Counted from the first letter of the stretch, positions 40,389 to 49,185 are shown. The stretch: DNA of 64,000 nt from Cupriavidus nantongensis (GCF_001598055.1 NZ_CP014845.1:2108001-2172000); one strand, 5' to 3'. A program made the numbers and translations. The notes: a model not told the origin generated them from the letters alone.

Positions 40389-41261
40389 TTATCGTGACGC
40401 CAGCACGAAGTCGTAGCGCGCTTCGCGGAACGGGCCGTCGATGCCGAACCGGCTCGCCAACGCGTCGGTGGCCGGGCGCGCTTCGTAGGCAACCTGCAGC
40501 GATGGCTTGACGCCGAACACCACATCCGACTGCAGGTACGGGTCGCCCTGGTTGAACAGGTGCGTGACCAGCTTGCGGTGTCCGGGCGCATCGACCATGA
40601 AATGCAGGTGCGCGGGCCGCCACGGATGGCGGCCGGTGGCTTGCAGCATGCGTCCGACCGGGCCGTCGGCCGGGACCGGGTAGCTGACCGGCACGATGGT
40701 GCGGATGGCGTAGTAGCCTTCGGCATCGGTGCGATAGCGGCCACGCAGGTTGCCGGCGGGCTGCCCGGGGTCCTGCCCCGAGTACATGCCGTTTTCGGCG
40801 GTCTGCCAGATGTCGAGCACGGCGCCGGCCACCGGCGTGCCGTCGGTGGCGCGGACATAGCCGTGCACCAGCGCCGGCGTGCCGGGAGTTTCCGCCATGT
40901 TCTCGCCGCATCCGCGCTCGGGCATGCCCGGGATGTAGAACGGCCCGAACACGGTGGTCTCGGTCGCGCCGCTGGCCTGGCGGTGGTTGATCGCATCGAC
41001 CAGCATCGACACCCCCAGCGTGTCGGAGAGCAGGATGAATTCCTGCCGCACCAGCCCATCGCACATCTTGCCGGTCTCGGTCAGGAACCGGATCGCGGCG
41101 AACCATTCCTCCTCGGTTGGCTCGACCTCGCGCACATAGGCGTGCAGGTGGCGCACCAGCGCCTGCATCAGCACCTTCAGGCGCGCGTCGGGGGTATCGG
41201 CGAGGCGCGCCACCACCTGCTCGGTGATGGCGGCCTCGGCGTCGGTATGCTTGATCTCCAC
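40389..41261 (-). CDS. hapG: Intradiol ring-cleavage dioxygenase, hydroxyquinol 1,2-dioxygenase-like (HapG)
   Basis: 290-aa Fe(III) dioxygenase. It has the N-terminal dimerisation domain and the catalytic domain with the iron tyrosines around GYYAIRTIVPVSYPVP and the histidines in RPAHLHF. The length and its place beside maleylacetate reductase point to hydroxyquinol as substrate, giving maleylacetate; catechol is the alternative. Start GTG 41261 with AGGAAG upstream. It stands 32 bp after the reductase gene. Since hydroquinone is cleaved directly by HapCD, this enzyme probably serves a side branch. Confidence 0.85.
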   Translation of the reverse strand: MEIKHTDAEAAITEQVVARLADTPDARLKVLMQALVRHLHAYVREVEPTEEEWFAAIRFLTETGKMCDGLVRQEFILLSDTLGVSMLVDAINHRQASGATETTVFGPFYIPGMPERGCGENMAETPGTPALVHGYVRATDGTPVAGAVLDIWQTAENGMYSGQDPGQPAGNLRGRYRTDAEGYYAIRTIVPVSYPVPADGPVGRMLQATGRHPWRPAHLHFMVDAPGHRKLVTHLFNQGDPYLQSDVVFGVKPSLQVAYEARPATDALASRFGIDGPFREARYDFVLASR

Positions 41262-41293
41262 GGCGGTCTTCCTGTGTTTTTTTGCGGCGCGGC

Positions 41294-42361
41294 TCAGGCC
41301 GGCGTCTCGCCACGCCAGGCGCGGCCCAGCAGGGCTAGGATCGGCGCATGTTCCACCGGCGCCGGGTTGTCGTAGGGGTTGGCGCAGGCCAGCGCGGCGG
41401 CCTCGTCCAGGCCGGCTTCCGGCATGCCGAGCGCCGACAGGGCGGCCGGGATGCCCAGCGCCTGGTTGAGGCGGTACAGCAAGGGGCCGGCGTCGTCGGC
41501 CTGTTCGCCGCCCAGCGCGCGGGCCACGCGCTGCAGCGCCTGCGGCGCGGCGCGGTGGTTGTAGTGCGCGGTGTGCGGCAGCATCGCGGCATGCGTTTGC
41601 GCATGCGGCAGGTTGAAGGTACCGCCCAGCGTATGGCAGAGCTTGTGGTGCAGCGCCATGCCGACGTTGCCCAGGCAGACGCCGGCGAGCCAGGCGCCGT
41701 ACAGCGCCTGCCCGCGCGCCGTGATGTCGTCCGCGCGGCGCACCACCGCCGGCAGTGCCTGCGCCAGCGCGCGGATCGATTCCACGGCCATCAGGCTGAT
41801 GATCGGGTTCGCGTCGCGCGCGTACAGCGCTTCGACCGCATGGGCCATGGCATTCATGCCGGAAGCGGCCGATATCTCCGCGGGCAGCGTCAGCGTGAGT
41901 TCCGCGTCGTAAAGTACCGTGCGCGGCAGCACGCGCGCATCGCGCCCGGTGGTCTTGCGCCGGCCTTCGGTAAGGCCGTAGATCGGTGTGACTTCCGACC
42001 CCGCATAGGTGGTGGGAACGGCGATGATGGGTTGCGCGGATTCCAGCGCGATGGCCTTGCCCAGCCCGATGGTGGACCCGCCGCCGACCGCTACGTAGCA
42101 ATCCGCGCCGAGCCGCGCCGCCGCTGCGCGCGCGGCGCGTGCGACCTCGATCGGCACATGCATCACCGCCTCGGCATGGACGCCGGCGGCGCGGTCGCCC
42201 AGCAGCGCGGCCACGCGCTCGCCCAGGCCGCGCTGTTCGGGCGTGGTCAGCACCAGCGCGCGCCGCGCGCCCAGCCGCTCGACCTCGTCCGGCAGCTGCG
42301 CCAGCGCGCCCGCGCCGAACACGACGCGCGACGGCGCCGACTGGTAGACAAAAGCCTGCAT
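41294..42361 (-). CDS. hapF: Maleylacetate reductase (HapF-like)
   Basis: 355-aa iron-type alcohol dehydrogenase family enzyme reducing maleylacetate to beta-ketoadipate with NAD(P)H. MQAFVYQSAPSRVVFGAGAL, AVGGGSTIGLGKAIAL, PTTYAGSEVTPIYGLT and the HHKLCHTLGG motif are characteristic. It joins both branches of the cluster: maleylacetate arises from 4-hydroxymuconic semialdehyde and from hydroxyquinol. It starts 8 bp after the aldehyde dehydrogenase stop. Confidence 0.92.
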   Translation of the reverse strand: MQAFVYQSAPSRVVFGAGALAQLPDEVERLGARRALVLTTPEQRGLGERVAALLGDRAAGVHAEAVMHVPIEVARAARAAAARLGADCYVAVGGGSTIGLGKAIALESAQPIIAVPTTYAGSEVTPIYGLTEGRRKTTGRDARVLPRTVLYDAELTLTLPAEISAASGMNAMAHAVEALYARDANPIISLMAVESIRALAQALPAVVRRADDITARGQALYGAWLAGVCLGNVGMALHHKLCHTLGGTFNLPHAQTHAAMLPHTAHYNHRAAPQALQRVARALGGEQADDAGPLLYRLNQALGIPAALSALGMPEAGLDEAAALACANPYDNPAPVEHAPILALLGRAWRGETPA

Positions 42362-42369
42362 GGCGTGAC

Positions 42370-43833
42370 TCAGCGCTTGAAGTGCGGCGGCACGGTGGCG
42401 TCGACATTGACCCACACCGAACGTGCCTCGGTGTAGTCGTGCATGGCCTCGAAGCCCATTTCACGGCCATAGCCGGACTGGCCGACGCCGCCGAACGGGC
42501 TGCCCGGGTTGACGCGCTTGTAGCAGTTGATCCAGCACATGCCGGCATCGATGCTGTGGGCCAGCTTGTGGGCACGGCTCAGGTCGCGCGTCCACAGGCC
42601 GCTGCCAAGGCCGTACTCGGTGGCATTGGCGATGGCCAGCGCTTCGTCATCGCTGCCGAAGCGCAGCACGGTGACGAAGGGACCGAACACTTCTTCCTGC
42701 GCCACGCGGTCGTGCGGCTTCGCTTCGACGATGGTCGGCTCGACGTAATAGCCCTTCTCCAGCCCCGCCAGCGCCGGCGCCTTGCCGCCGGTCAGCACCC
42801 GCCCGCCCTGCTCGCGCGCCACGCCGGCGTAGGACAGCACCTTGTCGCGATGCTGCGCCGAGGTCAGCGGGCCCATTTCGGTTTCCGGGTCGAGCGGGTT
42901 GCCCAGGCGGATCGACGCCGCCAGCGCGCCAAAGCGCTCGAGGAAGGCATCGGCGATGCGCTCGTGCAGTACCAGCCGCGAACCGGCGATGCAGGCCTGG
43001 CCCTGGTTATGGAAGATCGCCCACGCGGCGCCGTTGATGGCCGCATCGAGGTCGGCATCGTCGAACACGATGTTGGCGCCCTTGCCGCCGAGCTCGAGCT
43101 GCACTCGCTTGAGGTTGCCCTGCGAGGCCGCGACGATGCGCCGTCCCGTCGCGGTGGACCCGGTGAACGCGATCTTGCCCACGCCAGGATGCTCGGCGAG
43201 ACGCTGCCCGGCGGTATGCCCGTAACCCGGCACCATGTTGACCACGCCGGCCGGAAAGCCGACTTCGGCCATCAGCTCGGCAATGCGCAGCGACGACAGC
43301 GGCGTCAGTTCCGACGGCTTGATCACCACGGTATTGCCGGCGGCCAGCGCGGGACCCATCTTCCAGCTGGTGAACATCAGCGGGAAGTTCCACGGCACGA
43401 TCTGGCCGACCACGCCGATGGGCGCACGTTGCACGTAGTTGAGGAAGCCCGCCTCGACGGGGATCACCGATCCCTGCAGCTTGTCTGCCATGCCGCCGAA
43501 GTAGCGGAAGCAGGCGGCCGTGCGCGGCACGTCGAGCGCGCGGGAATCGCGGATGGGATGGCCGGTGTCCAGCGATTCCAGCTGCGCCAGTTCCTCGGTG
43601 TGGGCCTCGATGGCATCGGCCAGCTTCAGCAGCAGGCGGCCGCGCTCGGCGGCGGCCATGCGCGACCACGCCGGGAAGGCGCGGCGCGCGGCGTCCACCG
43701 CGGCGTCGACGTCGGCCGCCTCGGCCGCGGCGATGGCGGTGATGCGGCTGCCGTCGTGCGGATTCAGCACGTCGATGGTGCCGCCGGCAAGCGCGTCGAC
43801 AAAGCGGCCGTTGATGAAGAGTTTGTTCTGCAT
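42370..43833 (-). CDS. hapE: Aldehyde dehydrogenase, 4-hydroxymuconic semialdehyde type (HapE-like)
   Basis: 487-aa NAD(P)+-dependent aldehyde dehydrogenase. The catalytic glutamate lies in LELGGKGANIV (about residue 247) and the nucleophilic cysteine in NQGQACIAGSR (about 280); FTGSTATGRRI is the cofactor loop. By position it should oxidise 4-hydroxymuconic semialdehyde, the ring-cleavage product of hydroquinone, to maleylacetate. The fold alone does not prove the substrate; the neighbours on both sides do most of the work. Confidence 0.88.
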   Translation of the reverse strand: MQNKLFINGRFVDALAGGTIDVLNPHDGSRITAIAAAEAADVDAAVDAARRAFPAWSRMAAAERGRLLLKLADAIEAHTEELAQLESLDTGHPIRDSRALDVPRTAACFRYFGGMADKLQGSVIPVEAGFLNYVQRAPIGVVGQIVPWNFPLMFTSWKMGPALAAGNTVVIKPSELTPLSSLRIAELMAEVGFPAGVVNMVPGYGHTAGQRLAEHPGVGKIAFTGSTATGRRIVAASQGNLKRVQLELGGKGANIVFDDADLDAAINGAAWAIFHNQGQACIAGSRLVLHERIADAFLERFGALAASIRLGNPLDPETEMGPLTSAQHRDKVLSYAGVAREQGGRVLTGGKAPALAGLEKGYYVEPTIVEAKPHDRVAQEEVFGPFVTVLRFGSDDEALAIANATEYGLGSGLWTRDLSRAHKLAHSIDAGMCWINCYKRVNPGSPFGGVGQSGYGREMGFEAMHDYTEARSVWVNVDATVPPHFKR

Positions 43834-43877
43834 GATGCGATGGGATTCGTGGTGTCGTGGGCCGGGCGGGGCGGATC

Positions 43878-44906
43878 TCAGAAGTCCACCGGGTACGGCT
43901 TCAGCTCGCCGCTTTCATAGCGCCGGGGCAGGTTCGGCGTGGCGTTCTCCCACACCAGCAGCATCGAGCGCTTGGTCGAATAGCCCTGGTGGCGGATGTC
44001 GGCCGGCATCGCGCAGATGTCGCCGGCACGCATGGTGATGCGGGCACGCGGCGCGCCGGTGTTCTTGTCGCCGATGTCCCAGATGATCTCGTCCGACAAT
44101 TGCAGGAACCATTCGACGCGGTCGTTGCCGTGGAACACCGGCAGGATGTATTCCTCGGTGGTGGGGCAGAACAGGCTCTGGCCGCACACCGAAGTCACCG
44201 ACGGGTTCCAGGTCACGTCCGAGCGCGACAGGTACTTGAACAGGTTGAACGCATGCAGCTGACCTTCGAAGCCCGGCTCGCAGTGCACCGTGGGCTCGTC
44301 CTGCGGCACGTCGAGGAAGGCCCGGTTGACGGGCAGGTCGTCGCGCAGCGGCGAGTCGTCGGGCAGGCCCGGCATGCGGCGCGTGGCGATGCGCGTGCGC
44401 TCGATCGCCCCGGCGTTCTCGCCGTGCTTGGGGCCAAAGGCCGAGCCGGTCTCTTCCGGCGCGGCGAAGGGATCGAAGCCGGCGTTGGTCCAGTCGTGCA
44501 GGATGGCCTTGAAGGTCGCCATGATCAGCGGCGTCTCGAAGGTCTCGGTGTAGTCGACGCCCGCCTCCTTCATCACGCCGTTGAACGCGCCGGCGTACAC
44601 ATCGACCTTGCCGTAATGGTTGCGCGTGCCGAACACATGATCGAAGTTCACCCAGCCGTAGAAGAAGCCCCACGCCACGTCGCGCATCATGGCGCGCAGG
44701 AAGGCGTCGGCAGGCATGGCATGGGTGCGGGTCTGGCCGTGCGACGGCCACTGGATGGTGGCGAAATACGCGTCGCGTGAAAACCGGAAGGCACCGAGCG
44801 TGAAGGTGCGATAGCCGGTGACGGGGTCGGCCGCGCTGGCTTGTACCTTGTCGGCGGCGTAGCTGGTGGCGGTTTCGGGCTTGTCTGCGAGGTCGAGCAT
44901 GGCCAT
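43878..44906 (-). CDS. hapD: Hydroquinone 1,2-dioxygenase large subunit (HapD-like)
   Basis: 342 aa, about 38 kDa. It has a cupin-like C-terminal region (WFLQLSDEIIWDIGDKNTG; MRAGDICAMPADIRHQGYS). With the smaller neighbour it matches the two-subunit Fe(II) dioxygenase that opens hydroquinone to 4-hydroxymuconic semialdehyde, in size, order and context. This family is only weakly related to classical extradiol enzymes. AGGAG precedes ATG 44906; a second ATG six bases on is possible. It stands 42 bp after hapC and 44 bp before hapE. Confidence 0.85.
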   Translation of the reverse strand: MAMLDLADKPETATSYAADKVQASAADPVTGYRTFTLGAFRFSRDAYFATIQWPSHGQTRTHAMPADAFLRAMMRDVAWGFFYGWVNFDHVFGTRNHYGKVDVYAGAFNGVMKEAGVDYTETFETPLIMATFKAILHDWTNAGFDPFAAPEETGSAFGPKHGENAGAIERTRIATRRMPGLPDDSPLRDDLPVNRAFLDVPQDEPTVHCEPGFEGQLHAFNLFKYLSRSDVTWNPSVTSVCGQSLFCPTTEEYILPVFHGNDRVEWFLQLSDEIIWDIGDKNTGAPRARITMRAGDICAMPADIRHQGYSTKRSMLLVWENATPNLPRRYESGELKPYPVDF

Positions 44907-44948
44907 GAGGTGGCTCCTGGAATTTGGGGTGCGTTGGCGATGGGCAGG

Positions 44949-45434
44949 TCAGTGCAGGCAGATTTCCGCCCACTTCTGGACGGAAAGCGCGCCGAGCTTG
45001 CCTTGCAGGATCAGCGTGCAAGCCTCGACGGTGCCGAACCGGTAGGCGCAGCCCGCGGGCAGCAGGCTCTGATGGCCCTGGCGCAGCACCACGTAGCCCA
45101 TCGCGCGGCCGGCGGGCTCCGTCAGCACGGCGCCGTCGACCTGCGCCAGCGACTGGTCCAGCGCGACGAAATCGACCCGCACCTCGCCATCCAGCGCGAT
45201 CACGAACTCGTCATGCGCGCAGGCAAACCACGGCGACTGGCCTTCGGCGCGCAGGGTTTCGATCACGTACTCGAGATTCTTGCCGACCACCACGCGCTCA
45301 TACGGCGCGGACTTCGCAGCCACCTCGAACACATTGGAAAACACGTAGTGGCGGGCATCGCCCTGGGTGACTTCGATGTTGCCCTTGTTGTAATCGGCAA
45401 GGGATCCGAAGTGGGTTTTGAAGGTGGGCTTCAT
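44949..45434 (-). CDS. hapC: Hydroquinone 1,2-dioxygenase small subunit (HapC-like)
   Basis: 161 aa, about 18 kDa, cupin-like: MKPTFKTHFGSLADYNKGNI, WFACAHDEFVIALDGEVRV, GHQSLLPAGCAYRF. In known enzymes the small and large subunits form an alpha2beta2 complex. It is the first gene of the catabolic run, with GGAGAC before ATG 45434 and a palindrome 41 bp upstream. The assignment rests mainly on partner, size and order. Confidence 0.85.
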   Translation of the reverse strand: MKPTFKTHFGSLADYNKGNIEVTQGDARHYVFSNVFEVAAKSAPYERVVVGKNLEYVIETLRAEGQSPWFACAHDEFVIALDGEVRVDFVALDQSLAQVDGAVLTEPAGRAMGYVVLRQGHQSLLPAGCAYRFGTVEACTLILQGKLGALSVQKWAEICLH

Positions 45435-45474
45435 GGCCTTGTCTCCTGCGGTCGTTAATCGTTTGTTGCGACTA

Positions 45475-45489
45475 CGATAGGTGCTATCG
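45475..45489. promoter_or_regulatory. Operator-like palindrome upstream of hapC
   Basis: Perfect inverted repeat CGATAG-gtg-CTATCG, 41 bp upstream of the hapC start. On the minus strand TTGTTG and TATCGT sit 18 bp apart around it, so the palindrome overlaps a candidate promoter. It is a good candidate for the binding site of the LysR-type regulator encoded just upstream. Confidence 0.55.
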
Positions 45490-45550
45490 CACCGCCACAA
45501 CAATGGCCGGGACGGCGAATGCGCCCTTCGCCGTTCCCGAATAATCCGCC

Positions 45551-46480
45551 TCAGTGGACCCAGCCGCGCGCAAGCAGCGGCATATCCCAGGCGGGATCCC
45601 CTGCCAGGCGCTCCACCAGGAAATCCACCAGCATGCGCACCTTGACGGCCTGGCGCTGGGTGGCGGGATAGACCGCGGCAAACGAAAATGGCGCCAGCGT
45701 GTAGTCGGTCAGCACCGGCACCAGTTGACCGCTCTGGAGGTGTTCACTGGCGACCAGCGTGGGCAGGCACACGATGCAGGCGCCAGAGACCGCATAGTCG
45801 CGCAGCAGGTGCACCGAGTTGGAACGCACCTGGCCCGGCAGTTCCAGCGTCACGGATTCCTCCCCGCGCGTGAAGACCCAGCGGTTGCGCGACGGATAGC
45901 CCGCGTAGAGCGCCGTTGTATGGGTCAGCAGGTCGGCCGGTACCACCGGCGTGCCGCGCCGCTGCAGGTAATCCGGCGTGGCGCAGAACAGGCGCCGGAC
46001 CGGGAACAGGCGCTTCTCGATCAGTGCGCCGGAAATTGGCGGGAAGATCTGGAAGGCCACGTCGAAGCCCTCTTCGACCGGATCGACCACGCGGTCATTG
46101 ACGATGATGTCGAGCTGGATGCCGGGATAGCGCTGGGTGAAGTCATGCAGCAGCGCGCCGAAATGCCCGATGGCATAGCCGGGCAGCATCTGGATGCGCA
46201 GCCGGCCCGTTGGCGTGCCATTGAGGTCGCGCATCTGGTCGGTCAGGCTGTTGAGCTGCGACACCGCCTCGGCGCACTCCTTGTAGTAGGCTTCGCCGAT
46301 CTCGGACAGCCGCACATGCCGGGTGCTGCGGTGGAACAGCGGCGCGCCGATGAATTTTTCAAGCTGCTGGACCCGGCTGGTCACGATCGATCCGGCCACG
46401 CCAAGCTGGCGCGCCGCCTCGGCGAAGCTGCTGGCTTCCGCCACGCGCACGAAGGCCTCGATGGCGAGGAAGTGGTTCAT
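45551..46480 (-). CDS. LysR-type regulator next to hydroquinone genes
   Basis: 309 aa: N-terminal winged helix (AFVRVAEASSFAEAARQLGVAG, then SRVQQLEKFIGAPLFHRSTR) and a C-terminal inducer-binding domain. Start 46480 with GGAG upstream; the longer frame to 46606 lacks one. It is transcribed in the same direction as hapC and ends 116 bp upstream of it, not divergent as most LysR genes are. Control of the hap run is inferred from position and from the palindrome between them. Confidence 0.9.
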   Translation of the reverse strand: MNHFLAIEAFVRVAEASSFAEAARQLGVAGSIVTSRVQQLEKFIGAPLFHRSTRHVRLSEIGEAYYKECAEAVSQLNSLTDQMRDLNGTPTGRLRIQMLPGYAIGHFGALLHDFTQRYPGIQLDIIVNDRVVDPVEEGFDVAFQIFPPISGALIEKRLFPVRRLFCATPDYLQRRGTPVVPADLLTHTTALYAGYPSRNRWVFTRGEESVTLELPGQVRSNSVHLLRDYAVSGACIVCLPTLVASEHLQSGQLVPVLTDYTLAPFSFAAVYPATQRQAVKVRMLVDFLVERLAGDPAWDMPLLARGWVH

Positions 46481-46608
46481 GTTGTCTCCGTTGGCGGCGT
46501 GCGGCCACCTTGTCTGGACGCGTCCCGTGCAAGGCAAGGGCGAACCGGCGCGGATTGCGGTCCTTATTCGTGATTTCCGAATGGTAGGGCGCGCCTGTGC
46601 GCCCATTG

Positions 46609-46638
46609 ATCCGAAAATCCGAGCAATCCGATCGGATT
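46609..46638. repeat. Clustered ATCCGA repeats
   Basis: ATCCGA occurs at 46609, 46617 and 46626, and again inverted as TCGGAT at 46632, forming the perfect 14-bp palindrome AATCCGATCGGATT (46625-46638) that overlaps the stop codon of the upstream LysR gene. A GGGCGC/GCGCCC hairpin precedes at about 46588-46605. It may be a binding site upstream of the 45551-46480 LysR gene, or a terminator-like structure for the other. Confidence 0.45.
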
Positions 46639-47569
46639 AGCCGATGTTGGGGGCAGCGGTGGAGACGGTGTGATGGCCAAGGTATGCGCCGGCAGCCTTG
46701 GCCAGGACGCCGGCAAGGTGGCGCAGTGCCGGACCTGAGACGTCGGGCTGGCTGTGGATCAGGAACAGCGGCACGTGCCGGATGCGGCCTTCGCGCAGCG
46801 GCAGCGGCAGCAGCGTGCCCGCCCGCGCGCCGTCGGCGACCAGGTGTTCAGGCAGCCAGGCAAAGCCGAGACCGCCCGCCACCAGCATGCGCATGGCTTC
46901 CATATGGCTGACGGTCCAGCGCAGCGTGGCGCCGAGCCAGCCGTCGTCGCGCGGGTTGGCCTGGCCCGAGTCGCGCAGCACCACCTGCATTTCGCGGCTC
47001 AGGTCTTCGGCGGTCAGCTCGCGGCCGAGCTGGTGCAGCGGATGCGCCGGGTGCGCAACGGCGACGAAGGGAATGTCCAGCAGGCGCTCGCCGAAGTGTC
47101 CGGTCGGTATGCGCGTGCCGACCGCCAGCCCGACCTGCCGCTGCAGCAAGGCCTGGTCGGCACCGGACAGCACCACCTCGGTGACATGCACGCGCGTCTG
47201 CGGCGCCAGTCGCGCGAAGGCCTTCAGCGCCGACAACAGCAGTTCGGCAGGCAGCGCGGCATCCACCGCCAGGCGTACTTCGGCTTCCCAGCCCCTCTGG
47301 AGATTTTCGGCAAGCTGTTCGAGGCGATAGGCATCGCCCAGCAGTTCATTGGCGCGCGCCAGCAGCGCCGCGCCGTTTTCGGTCAGCCGCGCCTTGCGGC
47401 CTTCCATCGAAAACAGCTCCACGCCGAGTTGTTCCTGCAGGCGCGCGACCATGTAGCTGACCGACGACTGGCTGCGATGCAGCGCCTCGGCCGCCTGCGC
47501 GTAGCTGCCGTGTTCGACAATGGCCTGCACCACGCGCCATTGTTCGAGCGTGGTTCGTGGCATGCTCAT
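46637..47569 (-). CDS. LysR-type transcriptional regulator
   Basis: 310 aa. The helix-turn-helix reads VVQAIVEHGSYAQAAEALHR, then SVSYMVARLQEQLGVELFS; the sensing domain follows, ending in a variable tail. Start 47569 (MSMPRT) is the first ATG of the conserved N-terminus; the ribosome-binding site is weak. It lies downstream of the cupin gene on the same strand, with a 163-bp gap. The target is unknown: the cupin or itself are the simplest guesses. Confidence 0.88.
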   Translation of the reverse strand: MSMPRTTLEQWRVVQAIVEHGSYAQAAEALHRSQSSVSYMVARLQEQLGVELFSMEGRKARLTENGAALLARANELLGDAYRLEQLAENLQRGWEAEVRLAVDAALPAELLLSALKAFARLAPQTRVHVTEVVLSGADQALLQRQVGLAVGTRIPTGHFGERLLDIPFVAVAHPAHPLHQLGRELTAEDLSREMQVVLRDSGQANPRDDGWLGATLRWTVSHMEAMRMLVAGGLGFAWLPEHLVADGARAGTLLPLPLREGRIRHVPLFLIHSQPDVSGPALRHLAGVLAKAAGAYLGHHTVSTAAPNIG

Positions 47570-47732
47570 GGCGTGGCAGCCTTGGTGCCCGGCGCTGCCG
47601 GCATGATGGGGGCTCCTCTGTGGGATGGCCGGGTGATGGGCCGGCTCGACAGGACAGAGGTTACTGCGGACGCGTCCTGGCGGCAACCGGGACGGGCGGC
47701 CCTTGTCGCGCGGCTTGCTGCGCGGCGATGCG

Positions 47733-48158
47733 CTAAATCCACTGGTCGTTTTCGACCGTGCGCGCTCCCGCCGGACCGTCGCCCGTGTTCGCCACGCCGC
47801 GCGGCTCGATCAGCAGCAGCTTCACTTCCGCGTCGGCACGGGGCTTGTGCTCGACGCCCTTCGGCACCACCGCCATCTGGCCGGCCCGCAGCACGATCGA
47901 ACCGTCGCCCGCCGGCCCCTGCCGGAAATCGATGCGCAACTCGCCTTCGAGCACGATGAAGGTTTCGTCGGTGTCGGCATGCCGGTGCCACTCGAATTCG
48001 CCTTCGACCTTCACTACCTTGAACTGGTAGTCGTTCATTTCCGCGACGACGCGCGGCTGCCAGTGCCCGTCGATCCGGGCGATCTTGCCGATCAGGTCAA
48101 TGCTCTGGCACTGGCCGCGGCCGGCCGGTGCGCTGGAATGGATAGCGGATGGGGACAT
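47733..48158 (-). CDS. Single-domain cupin protein
   Basis: 141 aa with one cupin barrel: metal-binding motif 1 EWHRHADTDETFIVLEGEL and motif 2 VPKGVEHKPRADAE. Small proteins of this kind are metal-dependent dioxygenases, isomerases or sugar/phenol binding proteins; nothing specifies which. It precedes the LysR gene on the same strand. Confidence 0.85.
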   Translation of the reverse strand: MSPSAIHSSAPAGRGQCQSIDLIGKIARIDGHWQPRVVAEMNDYQFKVVKVEGEFEWHRHADTDETFIVLEGELRIDFRQGPAGDGSIVLRAGQMAVVPKGVEHKPRADAEVKLLLIEPRGVANTGDGPAGARTVENDQWI

Positions 48159-48280
48159 GGTTCTCTCCGTTCAGAAGTTGACGGTTGAGGATACGCGTGC
48201 GCCGTGCGGGCGTATTGAACGATCGTGGCGAGGATAGTCCGCAGGCCTGCGCTGGTGCAAGCACCGGCCGACGCGCCTGC

Positions 48281-48313
48281 CGCGCTCAGTCCGCGCTCAG
48301 TCCGCCCTCAGTC
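48281..48313. repeat. Three 11-bp tandem repeats across the PaaX-type stop codon
   Basis: CGCGCTCAGTC, CGCGCTCAGTC and CGCCCTCAGTC follow directly. The stop codon of the PaaX-type gene (48297-48299, minus strand) is inside the second unit. As 11 is not a multiple of 3, copy-number changes would alter the last residues of the protein. Confidence 0.7.
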
Positions 48314-49145
48314 CGCCCGCGCCCGTGACCGCGGCCTGTGCCAGGAACCTGCGCCACACCGCCCGGCCCAGCGTGTCGAACCGGTCCATCGCCGCGATCA
48401 GGGTCTGCAGCGCCTCGATGCTGCACAGCTCGTCGGGCAGCAGGGGGTCATGCACGATCCGCCGCACGGCCTCGCGCCCGGCCTGCAGCGTCAGCGCCGC
48501 TGCGGGGGCGTCGGGCAGCGTTGCCACTGCCGTGCCGTAGCGCTCCAGCGCAGCCGCCATCGCCAGGTGCTCGCGCGTCATTCTTGCGGTCTGCCACAGC
48601 CGCCGGAAGCGCTTGTCCCGCGCCGCGTCGAGATCACGCGCACTGACCACCAGCAACGTGGGCGCATGCTGCAGCTCGGCCAGCCGCACGCGGGCCTGCT
48701 CGGCCCCGCCGCGCAGGTTGTCCGGGCGCACGAACAGGTTCGGCTCGGCTTCCTTGAACCCGTCGAAGTCCAGCGCCTGCAGCGTGCGTCGCCAGGCGGC
48801 TCGGTCGGCGCGCTCGCGCGCGCTGGCAAAGGCCAGCAGCCACGCGCCGCGCCAGGGCTCGCGGCGCTCGGCCACGCTGCGCCACGCCACCAGGCGCTGT
48901 TGCAGGGCCATGCTTTCCGGGCCCAGCACGTAGGCGCCCCGCCCGGTCTGCTGCAGGCGCCCGTCGGCCTTCAGCCGCGCCATGGCGGTGCGCATGCCGG
49001 TGGCCTCGATGCCGAACGCTGTACCCGCCAGCGACAGTTCCGCGGCCGAATAGACCCGGCCGGGATGCGTCGACACCAGGTCGAGAATCAGCGTGCCCGC
49101 GCTGATGGGGGGCAGGTCGCTGCCGATTGCGGCAGACTTCGGCAT
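48297..49145 (-). CDS. PaaX-family transcriptional regulator
   Basis: 282 aa: N-terminal winged helix (ISAGTLILDLVSTHPGRVYS and GMRTAMARLKADGRL), middle domain, and C-terminal domain ending near FLAQAAVTG. PaaX relatives repress CoA-dependent aromatic pathways and respond to CoA thioesters. Start 49145 is preferred to 49172, because a -10 box for this strand (TATAGA) would place transcription start close to the upstream ATG. It is divergent from a CoA-transferase gene that it likely controls. Confidence 0.85.
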   Translation of the reverse strand: MPKSAAIGSDLPPISAGTLILDLVSTHPGRVYSAAELSLAGTAFGIEATGMRTAMARLKADGRLQQTGRGAYVLGPESMALQQRLVAWRSVAERREPWRGAWLLAFASARERADRAAWRRTLQALDFDGFKEAEPNLFVRPDNLRGGAEQARVRLAELQHAPTLLVVSARDLDAARDKRFRRLWQTARMTREHLAMAAALERYGTAVATLPDAPAAALTLQAGREAVRRIVHDPLLPDELCSIEALQTLIAAMDRFDTLGRAVWRRFLAQAAVTGAGGLRAD

Positions 49146-49156
49146 GGAATTCAATG

Positions 49157-49185
49157 TTGCAGATTTTTGCATCGTTTTCTATAGT
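49157..49185 (+). promoter_or_regulatory. Sigma-70-type promoter for the CoA-transferase gene
   Basis: TTGCAG (49157-49162), 17-bp spacer, TATAGT (49180-49185), close to consensus and 30 bp upstream of the CoA-transferase ATG. On the opposite strand TATAGA overlaps the same -10, giving back-to-back promoters. A PaaX-type repressor bound here could block both. Confidence 0.6.

Noticed and set aside
40389..42575. A single 728-aa protein joining maleylacetate reductase and the dioxygenase
   Set aside because: Only the last 290 residues read as a real protein; the upstream part is the reductase gene out of frame, and the GTG at 41261 has its own ribosome-binding site.
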